A stretch of DNA of 64,000 bases from Devosia soli (GCF_000970455.1 NZ_LAJG01000023.1:186001-250000); one strand, 5' to 3'; counted from the stretch's first letter, positions 8,918-17,958 are shown. The notes: generated by a model from the letters alone, not told the origin. Made by a program: numbers and translations.

Positions 8918-10847
8918 CGCCAGCCGCGGGTATTTCTGCGCCGCCGATCACGTAGCCGCTTTCATCGGCCGCGGCATTCAGGGTTGCGGGGCTCGCCGAA
9001 TAGTTGACATAGACGCGGAAGCCCCCGCGGCTGCGGGTGCGCACGCCGGCAGGCAGGCTGAGCACCGGAAGGTCGGCCTCGGCAATCAGGTAGTCGGCAA
9101 TGCGCTGCATCAGGGCGCGATCGCCACTGGCCGTGAGATAGAAGATCTTGCCCTGCGAGATCAGGACGGGCACGCCCTCGTTGTCTTCCATGACCACTTC
9201 GCCGCGCGTCTCGACCTTTTCGCGCCAGAGGCGGGTTGTGCCGCCACCTTTGACAGGGATCGACACGTAGCTCGGGATGCTGTCGACGCGCATGACCTTG
9301 GCGTCGAGCAGGTTGGGAGAGAGGTCGGGCCCAAGCCTGGCGGGAATAGAAAAATTCTTGGTCTTCGAACCGGTGCGTGGGCCAAGCAGCAGATAACCTT
9401 CGAAGCTCGCGACAGCTTCGCGCAGTTCATCAGTCCAGGCGAAGAGCGCTGGAATGGCGACAACGTCATAGCCTGCAAAACTTTTGGTCTTGGGCGAGAG
9501 AATATCGATGTCGATGCCGTGCTTGCGGAAGGCCGCGTAGATGTCGCGGACATGAGCGCCGTGTTTGAAGCCATCGGCCTGCGGCTGAACCTGCCAGGCC
9601 CATTCGCTGTCGTAATCGAAGACAATGGCGACGCGGGCCTTTTCGACCTGACCGTCGATGCCGCTCTGCTTCAGCTCCTGCGCGACCTGAAGCGCCTCCT
9701 CATAGGCGGGCGCCGGTTCGCTGTCGGGGCGGAGGAGGCCGGCGTGCATTTGTTCCTGGGCGAATGGCGCCTGGCGCCAGCGGAAGTAGGAGACGACTTC
9801 GGCACCATGGGCAAAGGCTTCCCAGGCCCAGAGACGGGCCATGCCCGGCAGCGGATCGGGATTGAACTTCGCCCAATTCACCGGGCCCGGCTGCTGCTCC
9901 ATGATCCACCAACGGCCGTGGCCGACCGTGCGGTAAAGATCGTGGTGGAAGGCGGCGTTATCGGGATCGCCCTGGCGCATATATTGGCGCTTGATGTCGT
10001 CGGGTTCGTCGCTGACCGCCAGATGGCCGATTGGGTAGGAATCCCAGCTCGCGACATCGAGGGTTTCGGCCACGTCGTAGTGGTCGAACTCGGTGTAGCG
10101 GCTCATGAAATTGTGGATGACCGGCAGGTCCGGCCGCTTGGCCTTGAGGATATCGTACTGGGCTTTGTTGAACGCGGCGACCTGATCGGACGAATAGCGC
10201 CGGAAATCGAGCGCGTGGATCGGGTTAGGATCGGTGATCAGGAGGTTCGGCAGCTCGATCTGGTCGAAGCTATTATATTCCATCGACCAGAAGACGTTGC
10301 CCCAGGCCTCGTTCAAAGACTCGATCGACCCGTAACGGGACGCGAGCCATTTGCGGAAGCCGTCGAGCGCAGCCGGCGAATAAGAATAGGTCGTGCCGTG
10401 GCAGCCGTATTCGTTGTCCGTCTGCCAGCCGCCAAGTGCCGGGTGGTCGCTGAGGGCATCGGCGAGGATCTGGGTGATGCGCGCTGACTCTTCGCGGAAC
10501 GGTAGGTGCGAAAAATCGTAGTGGCGGCGCGAACCGAAACCTTTGCGGTTGCCGTTCGCATCGACCGCCAGCATGTCCGGGTGCTTATCGACCATCCAGC
10601 GCGGCGGCGTCGCTGTCGGCGTGCCGACGATGACCTTGTGGCCGTGCTTGCCGAGGACGTCCATCGAGCGGATCATCCAGGCCAGCTTGATATCACCCGG
10701 CGTCGGCTCCATCCGTGACCAGGCGAATTCGCCGATACGGACATATTTGATGCCGACTTCGGCCATGCGGGCCGCGTCTTTCTCCCACCACTCTTCGGGC
10801 CAGTGTTCAGGATAATAGCAAACGCCGAGGGCAGGAGAGATGGACAT
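8886..10847 (-). CDS. Beta-galactosidase, glycoside hydrolase family 42
   Basis: Hydrolyses terminal beta-galactosides such as lactose, galacto-oligosaccharides or plant galactan fragments. The 653 residues carry the GH42 catalytic barrel: CYYPEHWPEEWW at the N-terminus, the acid/base pair N145-E146 in WQTDNEYGCH and the likely nucleophile E317 in WWIMEQQPGPVNW. A trimerisation domain and small beta domain follow. There is no signal peptide, so it acts in the cytoplasm on imported sugars. It is last in a minus-strand run dgoK-dgoA-SMP30-GH42 with an 8-base gap to the lactonase gene, which suggests that its galactose feeds the oxidative galactonate route. Confidence 0.93.
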   Translation of the reverse strand: MSISPALGVCYYPEHWPEEWWEKDAARMAEVGIKYVRIGEFAWSRMEPTPGDIKLAWMIRSMDVLGKHGHKVIVGTPTATPPRWMVDKHPDMLAVDANGNRKGFGSRRHYDFSHLPFREESARITQILADALSDHPALGGWQTDNEYGCHGTTYSYSPAALDGFRKWLASRYGSIESLNEAWGNVFWSMEYNSFDQIELPNLLITDPNPIHALDFRRYSSDQVAAFNKAQYDILKAKRPDLPVIHNFMSRYTEFDHYDVAETLDVASWDSYPIGHLAVSDEPDDIKRQYMRQGDPDNAAFHHDLYRTVGHGRWWIMEQQPGPVNWAKFNPDPLPGMARLWAWEAFAHGAEVVSYFRWRQAPFAQEQMHAGLLRPDSEPAPAYEEALQVAQELKQSGIDGQVEKARVAIVFDYDSEWAWQVQPQADGFKHGAHVRDIYAAFRKHGIDIDILSPKTKSFAGYDVVAIPALFAWTDELREAVASFEGYLLLGPRTGSKTKNFSIPARLGPDLSPNLLDAKVMRVDSIPSYVSIPVKGGGTTRLWREKVETRGEVVMEDNEGVPVLISQGKIFYLTASGDRALMQRIADYLIAEADLPVLSLPAGVRTRSRGGFRVYVNYSASPATLNAAADESGYVIGGAEIPAAGVTVARLAKVG

Positions 10848-10855
10848 GGATGGGC

Positions 10856-11731
10856 TCAGATTGCGATTTTAGGTTCAGACTGACCGGCGACGTCGAGGTC
10901 GATGGCAAAGACGCCACCGGCGACCTCTTCCTCTGCGAGTTGCTCGGCACTGAGTGTCTTGGCAGCCGTGGTGATAAAGAGCGTCTTGAGGTCTTTGCCG
11001 CCGAAAGCGGGGCAGGTGACCTGGCTGACAGGCACTTCGATTATGCGGTCGATCGAGCCATCCAGCGCATGGCGGACGACGCAGCTGCCGCCCCATTTGG
11101 CGTTCCAGAGATAGCCTTCGCTGTCTACCACAGCGCCATCGGGGTAGCCGCGTCCCTCGGAAACGTCAGCGAAGAGTTCCCATTCTCCAGCGGGTAGGCC
11201 GGTTTCGGGATCCAGGGCACATTTGAGGATTTTTTTCGTTGGCGTATCGGTGAAATATGCCATGCGTCCATCGGGTGAGAAGCAGATGGCATTCGGAATT
11301 GCGACGTTCTCGATGATCTTGGTCAACTGGCCGGCGCGGTAATGGTAGACCGAACCTTCCTTGGGGCCTTCTTCCTTGACCATGGTGCCGATCCAGAACG
11401 CGCCTGAGGGATGCACGCGGCAGTCATTGCTGCGATTGGCTTCGTTATCGCGCTCGATGTCGATTAGGCGGTTGATGCCGCCGACATTGAGATCGAACTC
11501 GATCAGGCCATTTTCAGTCGCGAGAACGAGGTTGTGTTCGTCGACGATGGCGGCTGCAGTGACTGTTTCGTTGAAGAGCCAGCTATCCTCGATTTCGCCC
11601 TCGGCATTAGCGGCGAACAGAGACTGCTCGTTGATATCGAACCAAAAAAGCTGCTGGCGGGCGGCGTGCCAGAACGGGCCTTCGCCCAATTCGGATTTGC
11701 TGTCGATGAGAAGACGTGCCGTCTCGGTCAT
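10856..11731 (-). CDS. SMP-30/gluconolactonase-family sugar lactonase
   Basis: Six-bladed beta-propeller of the SMP-30/LRE family that opens aldonolactones. The 291-residue protein begins LLIDSKSELGEGPFW (metal ligand Glu), has NDCRVHPSGAFWIGTM, PNAICFSPDGRMAYFTDT and YPDGAVVDSEGYLWNAKWGG, which carry the Asn and Asp metal ligands. The start overlaps the stop of the aldolase gene by 4 bases. From its neighbours the substrate is probably D-galactono-1,4-lactone, but L-arabinonolactone would also fit the family. Confidence 0.9.
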   Translation of the reverse strand: MTETARLLIDSKSELGEGPFWHAARQQLFWFDINEQSLFAANAEGEIEDSWLFNETVTAAAIVDEHNLVLATENGLIEFDLNVGGINRLIDIERDNEANRSNDCRVHPSGAFWIGTMVKEEGPKEGSVYHYRAGQLTKIIENVAIPNAICFSPDGRMAYFTDTPTKKILKCALDPETGLPAGEWELFADVSEGRGYPDGAVVDSEGYLWNAKWGGSCVVRHALDGSIDRIIEVPVSQVTCPAFGGKDLKTLFITTAAKTLSAEQLAEEEVAGGVFAIDLDVAGQSEPKIAI

Positions 11732-12339
11732 GCCTTGGCTCCCTTGTCATAGGCGGCGACGGCGGTAGCGGCGCGCTCGGCGACGTCGGCTACGCTCATG
11801 CCGGGTTTGTAAATATAGGTTCCGAGGCCGAAGCCGGCGCAGCCGACGGCGAAGAACTCGTCGAAATTATCGGGGTTGGCGCCACCGACGGCGTAAAGCG
11901 GCAAGGCAGGCGGGAGAACCGCCTTCATGGCCTTGATGCCCTTGGAGCCAAGAACCTCGGCAGGGAAAAATTTGAGGCCGGTCGCACCGGTGCGGATCGC
12001 CGTGAAGGCGTCGCTGGGCGAGAAGACGCCGGGATAGGATTTGAGGCCGAGGCGAACGGTTTCAGCGATCACCGCTTCATTGGTATCGGGCGACACGATG
12101 AATGTGCCACCGGCCGCGACGACGGCGCGCACGTCTTCTTCAGTGAGGACAGTGCCGGCGCCGATCTCGGCGCGAGTGCCCAGCGCTTTGGCGGCACGCG
12201 AAATGCTCTCGATGGCGTTGGGCGAATTGAGCGGCACTTCGATCAGCGTGATACCCGCATCGACGAGTGCCGTGCAAACCGGCACGGCTTCGTCATTGGT
12301 GATGCCACGCAGGATTGCAATGATGTGACGATGGAACAT
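11728..12339 (-). CDS. dgoA: 2-dehydro-3-deoxy-6-phosphogalactonate aldolase
   Basis: Class I aldolase splitting KDPGal to pyruvate and glyceraldehyde-3-phosphate. The 203-residue KDPG/KHG-family barrel shows the three expected active-site residues: R11 (AILRGIT), E34 (IEVPLNSP) and Schiff-base K123 (GLKFFPAE). The start MFHRHIIAILRG follows TAAGGA, which overlaps the dgoK stop. The KDPGal rather than KDPG assignment rests on the adjacent DgoK. It is embedded in the operon dgoK-dgoA-lactonase-GH42. Confidence 0.92.
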   Translation of the reverse strand: MFHRHIIAILRGITNDEAVPVCTALVDAGITLIEVPLNSPNAIESISRAAKALGTRAEIGAGTVLTEEDVRAVVAAGGTFIVSPDTNEAVIAETVRLGLKSYPGVFSPSDAFTAIRTGATGLKFFPAEVLGSKGIKAMKAVLPPALPLYAVGGANPDNFDEFFAVGCAGFGLGTYIYKPGMSVADVAERAATAVAAYDKGAKA

Positions 12340-12350
12340 GAGGAGAATCC

Positions 12351-13262
12351 TTAGGCGGCGTTTCGTGCGGCCTTGAGGCCCGCCAATACAACTTCGGTAG
12401 CGTCGACGGGTTGGCCGGTGGCTCCAGCCATCTGAAGCACCTGGGCATAAAGGTCGCAAAGAGCAGGGGAGCCGATGAGCGGAACGGGCGCGCCACCGAT
12501 CTGATCCCGGTTGGCAGCGATTTCCGTGCCGATGAGCAGCCCCGAAAGATAGCCGAAGCACCAGGCTGGCTCACGGCCCGAGACGAGCGATGCTGCCCGG
12601 ACGCGGAAGAGCTGGCCCAGAAGGTCCTGCGGCCGATCAAGACCATCTGCGGCGCCGGCGGCAAAGCCATCGTCACGCGCAGACGTTTCAAGATCGCCGT
12701 TAAGGGAATGCCGAAGCACCGAGTGAGTCTTGAGGAGCTCGAACATTTCCCCGGTCATGGCGGTGGTGAAATGCTTGATGGTGGTGCCGTCGAGCAGTGC
12801 CCACTTCGAGTGCGTTCCGGGCATGCAGACGAGGCCAGCATAGCCGGGCAGGGTTGACGCAAGCCCAAGGAGCTGGGTTTCTTCGCCACGCATGACATTC
12901 TCGCCGCCATGCTTCTGGCAGACGCCAGGAAGGATCGAGACCGTCAGCCGGTCGGAACCGCTTTCGGGGTGGACGGCACCCTTGATAAGGCCGGAAAGGT
13001 CAGTCGGCGCTTCAAGATATGGCGCTTCGAGCCAGCCCTGGCGGGCGCCGGCCATGCCGCAGACCACGACGTCGGTTTTGTCCGTCAGCGGAATATCGGC
13101 CAGCAATTCGGCGAGCGCGGCGGGAAATTCTCCGCGCGTCAGTTTGCCCATGCCCTTGGGCGAGTTCCGCGACGCCAGAACATTTCCAGCATGATTCAAG
13201 GTCCAGCCGCGCAAGTTGGATGTGCCCCAATCCACGGCAATCCAGGCAATAGATTCGCTCAA
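12351..13262 (-). CDS. dgoK: 2-dehydro-3-deoxygalactonokinase
   Basis: Phosphorylates KDGal to KDPGal with ATP. The 303-residue protein begins WIAVDWGTSNLRGW, the phosphate-binding start of the DgoK family, with CGMAGARQGW and GEMFELLKTHSVLRH further on. I place the start at a TTG (13260-13262) because GGGGAGG lies 5 bases upstream and the family N-terminus begins at once; no ATG fits in the following codons. It is first gene of the minus-strand sugar operon and is divergent from the dehydratase gene. Confidence 0.92.
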   Translation of the reverse strand: MSESIAWIAVDWGTSNLRGWTLNHAGNVLASRNSPKGMGKLTRGEFPAALAELLADIPLTDKTDVVVCGMAGARQGWLEAPYLEAPTDLSGLIKGAVHPESGSDRLTVSILPGVCQKHGGENVMRGEETQLLGLASTLPGYAGLVCMPGTHSKWALLDGTTIKHFTTAMTGEMFELLKTHSVLRHSLNGDLETSARDDGFAAGAADGLDRPQDLLGQLFRVRAASLVSGREPAWCFGYLSGLLIGTEIAANRDQIGGAPVPLIGSPALCDLYAQVLQMAGATGQPVDATEVVLAGLKAARNAA

Positions 13263-13430
13263 ACAAGCCTCCCCTACAAACGCCCAAACAATGCGGCGCG
13301 ACCCTAATTGGGTTCTTGACCCATGAACAGGGCCATCAGCGCAGGGGCTATCGGAGAGCTCAAATGTGTTCTCCGCTATTGGTAAGATTTTCAGAGCGTT
13401 CCAGCACATATGCCCCCTGTTGCCGCACCC

Positions 13431-13448
13431 AAATCAATTGTATGATTT
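13431..13448. promoter_or_regulatory. Inverted repeat in the dgoK/dehydratase divergent promoter region
   Basis: AAATCA-N6-TGATTT is a perfect 6-bp inverted repeat in an AT-rich patch of the 283-base interval between dgoK and the dehydratase gene. It overlaps a TATGAT that could be a -10 element. It could be an operator for a sugar-acid regulator (GntR, LacI or similar); no regulator gene is in the window. The rest of the interval holds no gene that I can see. Confidence 0.4.
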
Positions 13449-13545
13449 TTTCGATGGGAACCGTTCACAGCGGCGCTTGCCGTGCTAAAACGGCAACCAG
13501 CAAGGCCCACGGTCCGCGCGCTGCGGACGGATAAGGAATTTGACG

Positions 13546-15351
13546 ATGACGACTGATAATAGCGGCGCTCCGAAAAAGCTGCGTTCGCGCGCATGGTTCG
13601 ATAACCCCGATAACCCGGACATGACCGCGCTTTATCTCGAGCGCTACATGAACTTCGGCGTCTCGCGCGAAGAACTTCAGTCGGGCAAGCCTATCATCGG
13701 CATCGCGCAGACCGGTTCCGATCTCAGCCCCTGCAATCGTCACCATATGGTGCTGGCGGAACGCGTGCGCGAGGGCATTCGTGAAGCCGGCGGTATCGCC
13801 ATCGAATTCCCGGTGCATCCGATCCAGGAAACCGGCAAGCGCCCGACTGCGGGCCTTGACCGAAACCTTGCTTATCTCGGCCTTGTCGAAGTGCTTTACG
13901 GCTATCCGCTCGATGGCGTGGTGCTGACGATCGGCTGCGACAAGACGACCCCGGCCATGCTGATGGGCGCGGCAACCGTGAACATTCCGGCGATCGCGCT
14001 GTCGGTCGGTCCGATGCTCAATGGCTGGCACAAGGGCGAGCGCACCGGCTCCGGTACGATCGTCTGGAAGGCGCGCCAGATGATGGCCGCTGGTGAGATC
14101 GACTATCCGCAGTTCATCGAACTGGTCGCCTCTTCGGCGCCGTCGACCGGCTATTGCAACACCATGGGCACGGCGACGACCATGAACTCGCTGGCCGAGT
14201 CGCTCGGCATGCAGCTGCCGGGTTCGGCCGCCATTCCGGCGCCCTATCGCGACCGCCAGGAAATGGCCTACCGCACCGGCAAGCGGATCGTCGACATGGT
14301 GCACGAGGACCTCAAGCCCTCCGACATCCTGACCAAGGACAATTTCATCAACACCATCGTCGTCAATTCCGCGATCGGTGGTTCGACCAACGCGCCGATC
14401 CACATCCAGGCTATTGCCAAGCATATCGGCGTTGAACTGGAACTGCAGGACTTCCAGACCTACGGCCACAAGGTGCCACTGCTCGTGAACCTGCAGCCGG
14501 CCGGCGAATATCTCGGCGAGGACTACTACCATGCCGGTGGCGTGCCGGCGGTGGTCAACGAACTGATGAAGCAGGGCCTGATCCGGGAGAACGCGCCGAC
14601 CGTCAACGGCAAGAGCATCGGCGAAAACTGCCGCAATACGCCGATCCAGGACGAGAAGGTTATTCGTCCGTTCGACCAGCCGCTCAAGACCGATGCCGGC
14701 TTCCTCGTGCTGCGCGGCAATCTCTTTGACAGCGCGATCATGAAGACATCGGTGATTTCGTCGGAATTCCGCGACCGCTATCTCAACAATCCGGCTCATC
14801 CGGGCATGTTCGAAGGCAAAGCGGTGGTGTTCGATGGTCCTGAGGATTATCACCACCGGATCGACGATCCGTCGCTCGATATCGACGAAAACACGCTGCT
14901 ATTTATGCGTGGTGCTGGCCCGATCGGCTATCCGGGCGCTGCTGAGGTCGTCAACATGCGTCCGCCGGCATATCTTATCAAGAAGGGCATCCACTCGCTC
15001 GCTTGCATCGGTGACGGTCGTCAGTCCGGCACGTCGGGTTCGCCTTCGATTCTCAACGCGTCTCCGGAAGCCGCAGCCGGCGGTAACCTTGCCATCCTCA
15101 AGACCGGCGACCGCGTACGCATAGACCTCAACAAGGGCGAAGCCGATATCCTGATCTCGGACGAAGAGATCGCGACCCGTCGCGCGGCGCTCGAGGCTGC
15201 CGGTGGCTACAAGTATCCCAAGCACCAGACGCCGTGGCAGGAAATCCAGCGCGGCATCGTTGGCCAGCTCGGTGAGGGTGCGATCCTCAAGCCTGCCGAA
15301 AAGTATCAGCGCATAGCGCAGACAGAAGGCCTTCCACGCGACAACCACTAG
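13546..15351 (+). CDS. IlvD/Edd-family sugar-acid dehydratase (galactonate or arabinonate dehydratase)
   Basis: Iron-sulfur dehydratase converting an aldonate to its 2-keto-3-deoxy acid. The three cluster cysteines are at C63 ([10 protein letters not shown]), C131 ([12 protein letters not shown]) and C204 ([11 protein letters not shown]), with the C-terminal Ser region [14 protein letters not shown]. These spacings fit the pentonate/hexonate branch rather than the valine-pathway IlvD. The ATG at 13546 is 8 bases after AAGGAA; a TTG two codons earlier is too close to it. Divergent from dgoK, so D-galactonate is the likely substrate in place of the enolase-type DgoD. L-arabinonate, D-fuconate or D-xylonate remain possible. 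Confidence 0.85.
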   Translation: MTTDNSGAPKKLRSRAWFDNPDNPDMTALYLERYMNFGVSREELQSGKPIIGIAQTGSDLSPCNRHHMVLAERVREGIREAGGIAIEFPVHPIQETGKRPTAGLDRNLAYLGLVEVLYGYPLDGVVLTIGCDKTTPAMLMGAATVNIPAIALSVGPMLNGWHKGERTGSGTIVWKARQMMAAGEIDYPQFIELVASSAPSTGYCNTMGTATTMNSLAESLGMQLPGSAAIPAPYRDRQEMAYRTGKRIVDMVHEDLKPSDILTKDNFINTIVVNSAIGGSTNAPIHIQAIAKHIGVELELQDFQTYGHKVPLLVNLQPAGEYLGEDYYHAGGVPAVVNELMKQGLIRENAPTVNGKSIGENCRNTPIQDEKVIRPFDQPLKTDAGFLVLRGNLFDSAIMKTSVISSEFRDRYLNNPAHPGMFEGKAVVFDGPEDYHHRIDDPSLDIDENTLLFMRGAGPIGYPGAAEVVNMRPPAYLIKKGIHSLACIGDGRQSGTSGSPSILNASPEAAAGGNLAILKTGDRVRIDLNKGEADILISDEEIATRRAALEAAGGYKYPKHQTPWQEIQRGIVGQLGEGAILKPAEKYQRIAQTEGLPRDNH

Positions 15352-15508
15352 GATCGACCGTTATTCGGCCGATGCTGGTCTGCAAATGCCTGTCTCTTGC
15401 GCTTCCAGTGCTCACGTACTGATGTACGCTGCGCTCCGGTTCTAAGAGACCGACATTTTCGCCTCAGCCTAGGCCGACTACAGGCCAATCCTTCGGTGCC
15501 AGTTTGAG

Positions 15509-15545
15509 GGCCGGGCAGCACGAAGTGCCGCCCGGCCTTCTTATT
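15509..15545 (+). terminator. Rho-independent terminator after the dehydratase gene
   Basis: GGCCGGGC (15509-15516) pairs with GCCCGGCC (15530-15537); the stem continues inward through one mismatch to a GAA loop. TTCTTATT follows. Confidence 0.75.
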
Positions 15546-15563
15546 GGCCTCGCGGTGACACGG

Positions 15564-15622
15564 GTAACGGGCGGCCTTTGGGCCTTCTGACTAGGTAGAA
15601 CGGTCCAAGGGCCGCCCGTCAC
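15564..15622. repeat. 21-base imperfect inverted repeat
   Basis: Arms at 15564-15584 and 15602-15622 share GGGCGGCC and flanking bases with three mismatches. No T run follows, so a terminator role is unlikely; its function is unknown. Confidence 0.5.
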
Positions 15623-15777
15623 GGGCCGGAGTTGTCAGCAGGTCCGGTTCAGGCATACCCTGTTTTTCTAGTATGGCTGCCGCATTCATATCCCCGCCCG
15701 GAAAGGCGCCCCTCTCCACCGGCCGTTCCGCCCGACCCTGCGTGGGGGCCGCGTGACTGACGGAACGGGGTGAGTAT

Positions 15778-15862
15778 GGGGGAGGTCTTGGTGGGCGGGG
15801 AGAAGATGGATAAGCCTTTGTGATTACCCCCTCCTAGCCTCACCCTGCTAGGGGGAGGAGTC
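15778..15862. repeat. Degenerate pair of GGGGGAGG-type palindromic repeats
   Basis: GGGGGAGG at 15778-15785 with a G-rich tail, then a second unit at about 15826-15862 in inverted order (CCCCCTCCTAGCCT, then GCTAGGGGGAGG). It resembles the clearer pairs near 29.8, 31.0 and 35.7 kb. Confidence 0.55.
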
Positions 15863-15961
15863 TGGCGGTGGCTCATACCGCTTGAGCAGACGCAATGTGT
15901 CCCTGTTTCTCATAGGGAGCACTGCTCGCATTCGACTCATCTGTCCCACCCACTGTGCTTT

Positions 15962-16042
15962 CCTCGGGCTTGACCCGAGGGTCATTGTCCCACGCAAAAA
16001 TGCTCGTTGCTTCCGCATTGGCCCTAGGGTCAAGCCCGAGGG
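15962..16042. repeat. Inverted pair of CTCGGGCTTGACCCGAG-type repeats
   Basis: CCTCGGGCTTGACCCGAGG at 15962-15980 is itself an imperfect palindrome; its mate CCCTAGGGTCAAGCCCGAGGG at 16022-16042 is in opposite orientation about 40 bases on. Such elements are common between genes in alphaproteobacteria. Confidence 0.7.
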
Positions 16043-16134
16043 AAGCCCCACGCTTGAGAAGGCTTTGGGAATACGGATGCGTCCGAGGTGCCACTCTCTC
16101 TACAGAAGAAAATTAGGTGGACGAGGTCGCCCGC

Positions 16135-17169
16135 CTAAGCCGGCTGTTCGAGGAGGCTTGCCTCTTCGACTTCGAACGCCTGTTGTTGCGCGGCGGTGAG
16201 GCCAAATCGTGCTGCGACATCCGGAGCATACCGCAAGAGGTCCGGACGGAGGCGGATGATGGCGAGATCCTTGGACTTAGCTTCGAGCATGACGTCGAAC
16301 TCCAGCCCCTCGGCGATGCGCATGAAGGTGGTGAATTCGAACGGATTGACGAAGTCGGCGTGTCCGGTCCACACCGGTGCGACATTGACGATCTCGTTCT
16401 TGCCGGTCTTGCGGCTTTTCCGGGTCAACTGGCGAAGCTCAGTGCGCGGCGAGGAAAAGTGCACCTTGGCCCGGACATGGGACGGCCAGGACGCCAACAT
16501 CTTTTCAACCGTGTCGCGCATGTCGAGATTTTCAGGATTGAGGCACCAGAAATGCTGGTGGTCGAAAATCAGGCGGACGCCGGTGTATTCATGGATATGG
16601 AGAACGTCGGCGCAGGAGAAACGCAGGTCGTCGTTTTCGAGGGCGAGCCGCCGCCGAACTGGCTCGGGTAAAGTTGCCCAGGTATCGATCCAGCGCTGGC
16701 GCGCAGCGTCCTTGTCATCGTAAACGCCGCCGACGTGGACAACGAGGACGGCTTCGGGGCCGAGTTCCATGAGATCGAGCATTTCTGCCTGACTTGCGAG
16801 ATCCCAGATGCTCTTGCGGACCAAGTTGGGGTCGGGGCTGTTGAGGACGATGAACTGGCTGGGATGGAAGGACAGCCGAATGTCGAGCTCACGCGCCTTT
16901 TTGCCGATCGCAGCAAGGTCTGCAGCGCTGTCGCTGACCATCGCGTGAAACTGCGGCATGTCCGGGTGCGTGGCGTAGGGTGCCAGGTCCGATGACATGC
17001 GGTACATGCGGATGTCGTGCTTGACGAGATAGTCGAAGATTTCGTCGAGATAGCCCAGCGACACGCGCAAATGCGGATCGGACTGCCAGCGCCGCGCATC
17101 ATTGCTTTTGAGAGCAGGGTTTCCCAGAACCTTGACCGGGAAACCGAGTTTGAGCGGCTTGGATTTCAT
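16135..17169 (-). CDS. uvsE: UV DNA damage endonuclease (UVDE)
   Basis: Nicks DNA 5' of UV photoproducts and other distortions to start an alternative excision repair. The 344-residue TIM barrel matches UvsE: LGYLDEIFDYLVKHDIRMYRMSSDLAPY, LSFHPSQFIVLNSP, VVHVGGVYDDK, LALENDD and IFDHQHFWCLNP supply the usual His, Glu and Asp metal ligands. It lies 54 bases downstream of lexA on the same strand, so it may be co-transcribed with the SOS repressor. An imperfect LexA-like site overlaps the lexA stop just upstream. Confidence 0.9.
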   Translation of the reverse strand: MKSKPLKLGFPVKVLGNPALKSNDARRWQSDPHLRVSLGYLDEIFDYLVKHDIRMYRMSSDLAPYATHPDMPQFHAMVSDSAADLAAIGKKARELDIRLSFHPSQFIVLNSPDPNLVRKSIWDLASQAEMLDLMELGPEAVLVVHVGGVYDDKDAARQRWIDTWATLPEPVRRRLALENDDLRFSCADVLHIHEYTGVRLIFDHQHFWCLNPENLDMRDTVEKMLASWPSHVRAKVHFSSPRTELRQLTRKSRKTGKNEIVNVAPVWTGHADFVNPFEFTTFMRIAEGLEFDVMLEAKSKDLAIIRLRPDLLRYAPDVAARFGLTAAQQQAFEVEEASLLEQPA

Positions 17170-17210
17170 GGCAGCTACCTCCGGGGAGGCAATGCCAGGA
17201 TCGCCGAGGC

Positions 17211-17225
17211 GTTCCGAAAACGATC
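17211..17225 (-). promoter_or_regulatory. Imperfect LexA-like site upstream of uvsE
   Basis: GTTC-N7-GATC on the plus strand differs by one base from the GTTC-N7-GTTC box seen upstream of lexA. It sits 42 bases before the uvsE start. It may be chance. Confidence 0.3.
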
Positions 17226-17937
17226 AGTACTTGCGCAGCAGGCCGACGAGACGGCCCTGCACCTTGACGCGGTCAGGCGGGAAGATGCGGGTTTCGTAGG
17301 CCGGATTGGCGGCTTCAAGCGCAACGGTTTTGCCCTTGCGGCGGAGGCGCTTCAGGGTAGCCTCTTCGTCATCGACCAGGGCGACGATGATTTCGCCGGT
17401 GCTGGCCTGATCCTGCTTCTTGATAACGACGGTATCGCCATCGAAGATGCCGGCTTCGATCATCGAATCGCCGCGCACTTCGAGTGCGTAATGCTCGCCG
17501 GCACCCAGCATTTCGGGCGGCACCTGGATCGTGTGCGTATGCTGTTCGATAGCGGAAATCGGCGTACCTGCAGCAATGCGGCCCATGACGGGGATCGAAA
17601 CCGGGCGGGCATATTCTTCGGTCGCAACGCCACGCGCAGGCGTCGAGCTGACCTTGCCGAGACTTCCCTCGATAACCGACGGCTCGAACTTGGCCTTGCG
17701 CCCGCCGAGGGAAGGATTCATTGAATCGGGAAGCTTTACGACTTCCAGCGCACGGGCCCGGTTGGGCAGGCGTCGGATGAAGCCGCGCTCTTCGAGCGCA
17801 GTGATGAGGCGATGGATGCCGGATTTAGACGCCAAATCCAGCGCATCCTTCATTTCGTCGAAGGATGGCGGAATACCACTTTCCTTCATCCGTTCATGGA
17901 TGAACATCAGCAGTTCGTGTTGTTTGCGCGTCAGCAT
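17224..17937 (-). CDS. lexA: SOS-response repressor LexA
   Basis: Represses DNA-damage genes until RecA stimulates self-cleavage. The 237 residues show an N-terminal winged helix ([20 protein letters not shown], recognition region [18 protein letters not shown]), an extended linker typical of alphaproteobacteria, the cleavage site A123-G124 in GRIAAGTP, the catalytic Ser S158 (RGDSMIEAG) and Lys K196 (EATLKRL). Two LexA boxes lie 22-61 bases upstream of its ATG, so it represses itself. uvsE follows on the same strand. Confidence 0.97.
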   Translation of the reverse strand: MLTRKQHELLMFIHERMKESGIPPSFDEMKDALDLASKSGIHRLITALEERGFIRRLPNRARALEVVKLPDSMNPSLGGRKAKFEPSVIEGSLGKVSSTPARGVATEEYARPVSIPVMGRIAAGTPISAIEQHTHTIQVPPEMLGAGEHYALEVRGDSMIEAGIFDGDTVVIKKQDQASTGEIIVALVDDEEATLKRLRRKGKTVALEAANPAYETRIFPPDRVKVQGRLVGLLRKY

Positions 17938-17958
17938 TGCCGGTGAGCCCTAGAATCG

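Larger units (their letters stand above)
15352..16134. other. 783-base gene-free interval rich in palindromes
   Basis: No convincing gene lies between the dehydratase and uvsE. The interval holds a terminator, a long imperfect hairpin around 15389-15450 (outer arms GTCTCTT and AAGAGAC, inner CGTAC and GTACG), a 21-base inverted repeat, a degenerate GGGGGAGG-type repeat pair and an inverted pair of CTCGGGCTTGACCCGAG units. Short open frames here have no family resemblance and run through the repeats. It looks like a repeat-loaded boundary between the sugar-acid block and the uvsE-lexA core region. Confidence 0.6.

Noticed and set aside
13465..14856. A 463-codon minus-strand frame opposite the IlvD/Edd dehydratase
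   Set aside because: His/Arg-rich shadow of a well-conserved enzyme gene; nothing suggests a protein family.
15649..15876. A 75-codon minus-strand frame in the repeat-rich gap
   Set aside because: It reads through palindromic repeats, has no upstream ribosome-binding site and no family pattern.
16117..16671. A plus-strand frame of 184 codons opposite uvsE
   Set aside because: uvsE on the other strand has full-length UVDE motifs; this frame has none.
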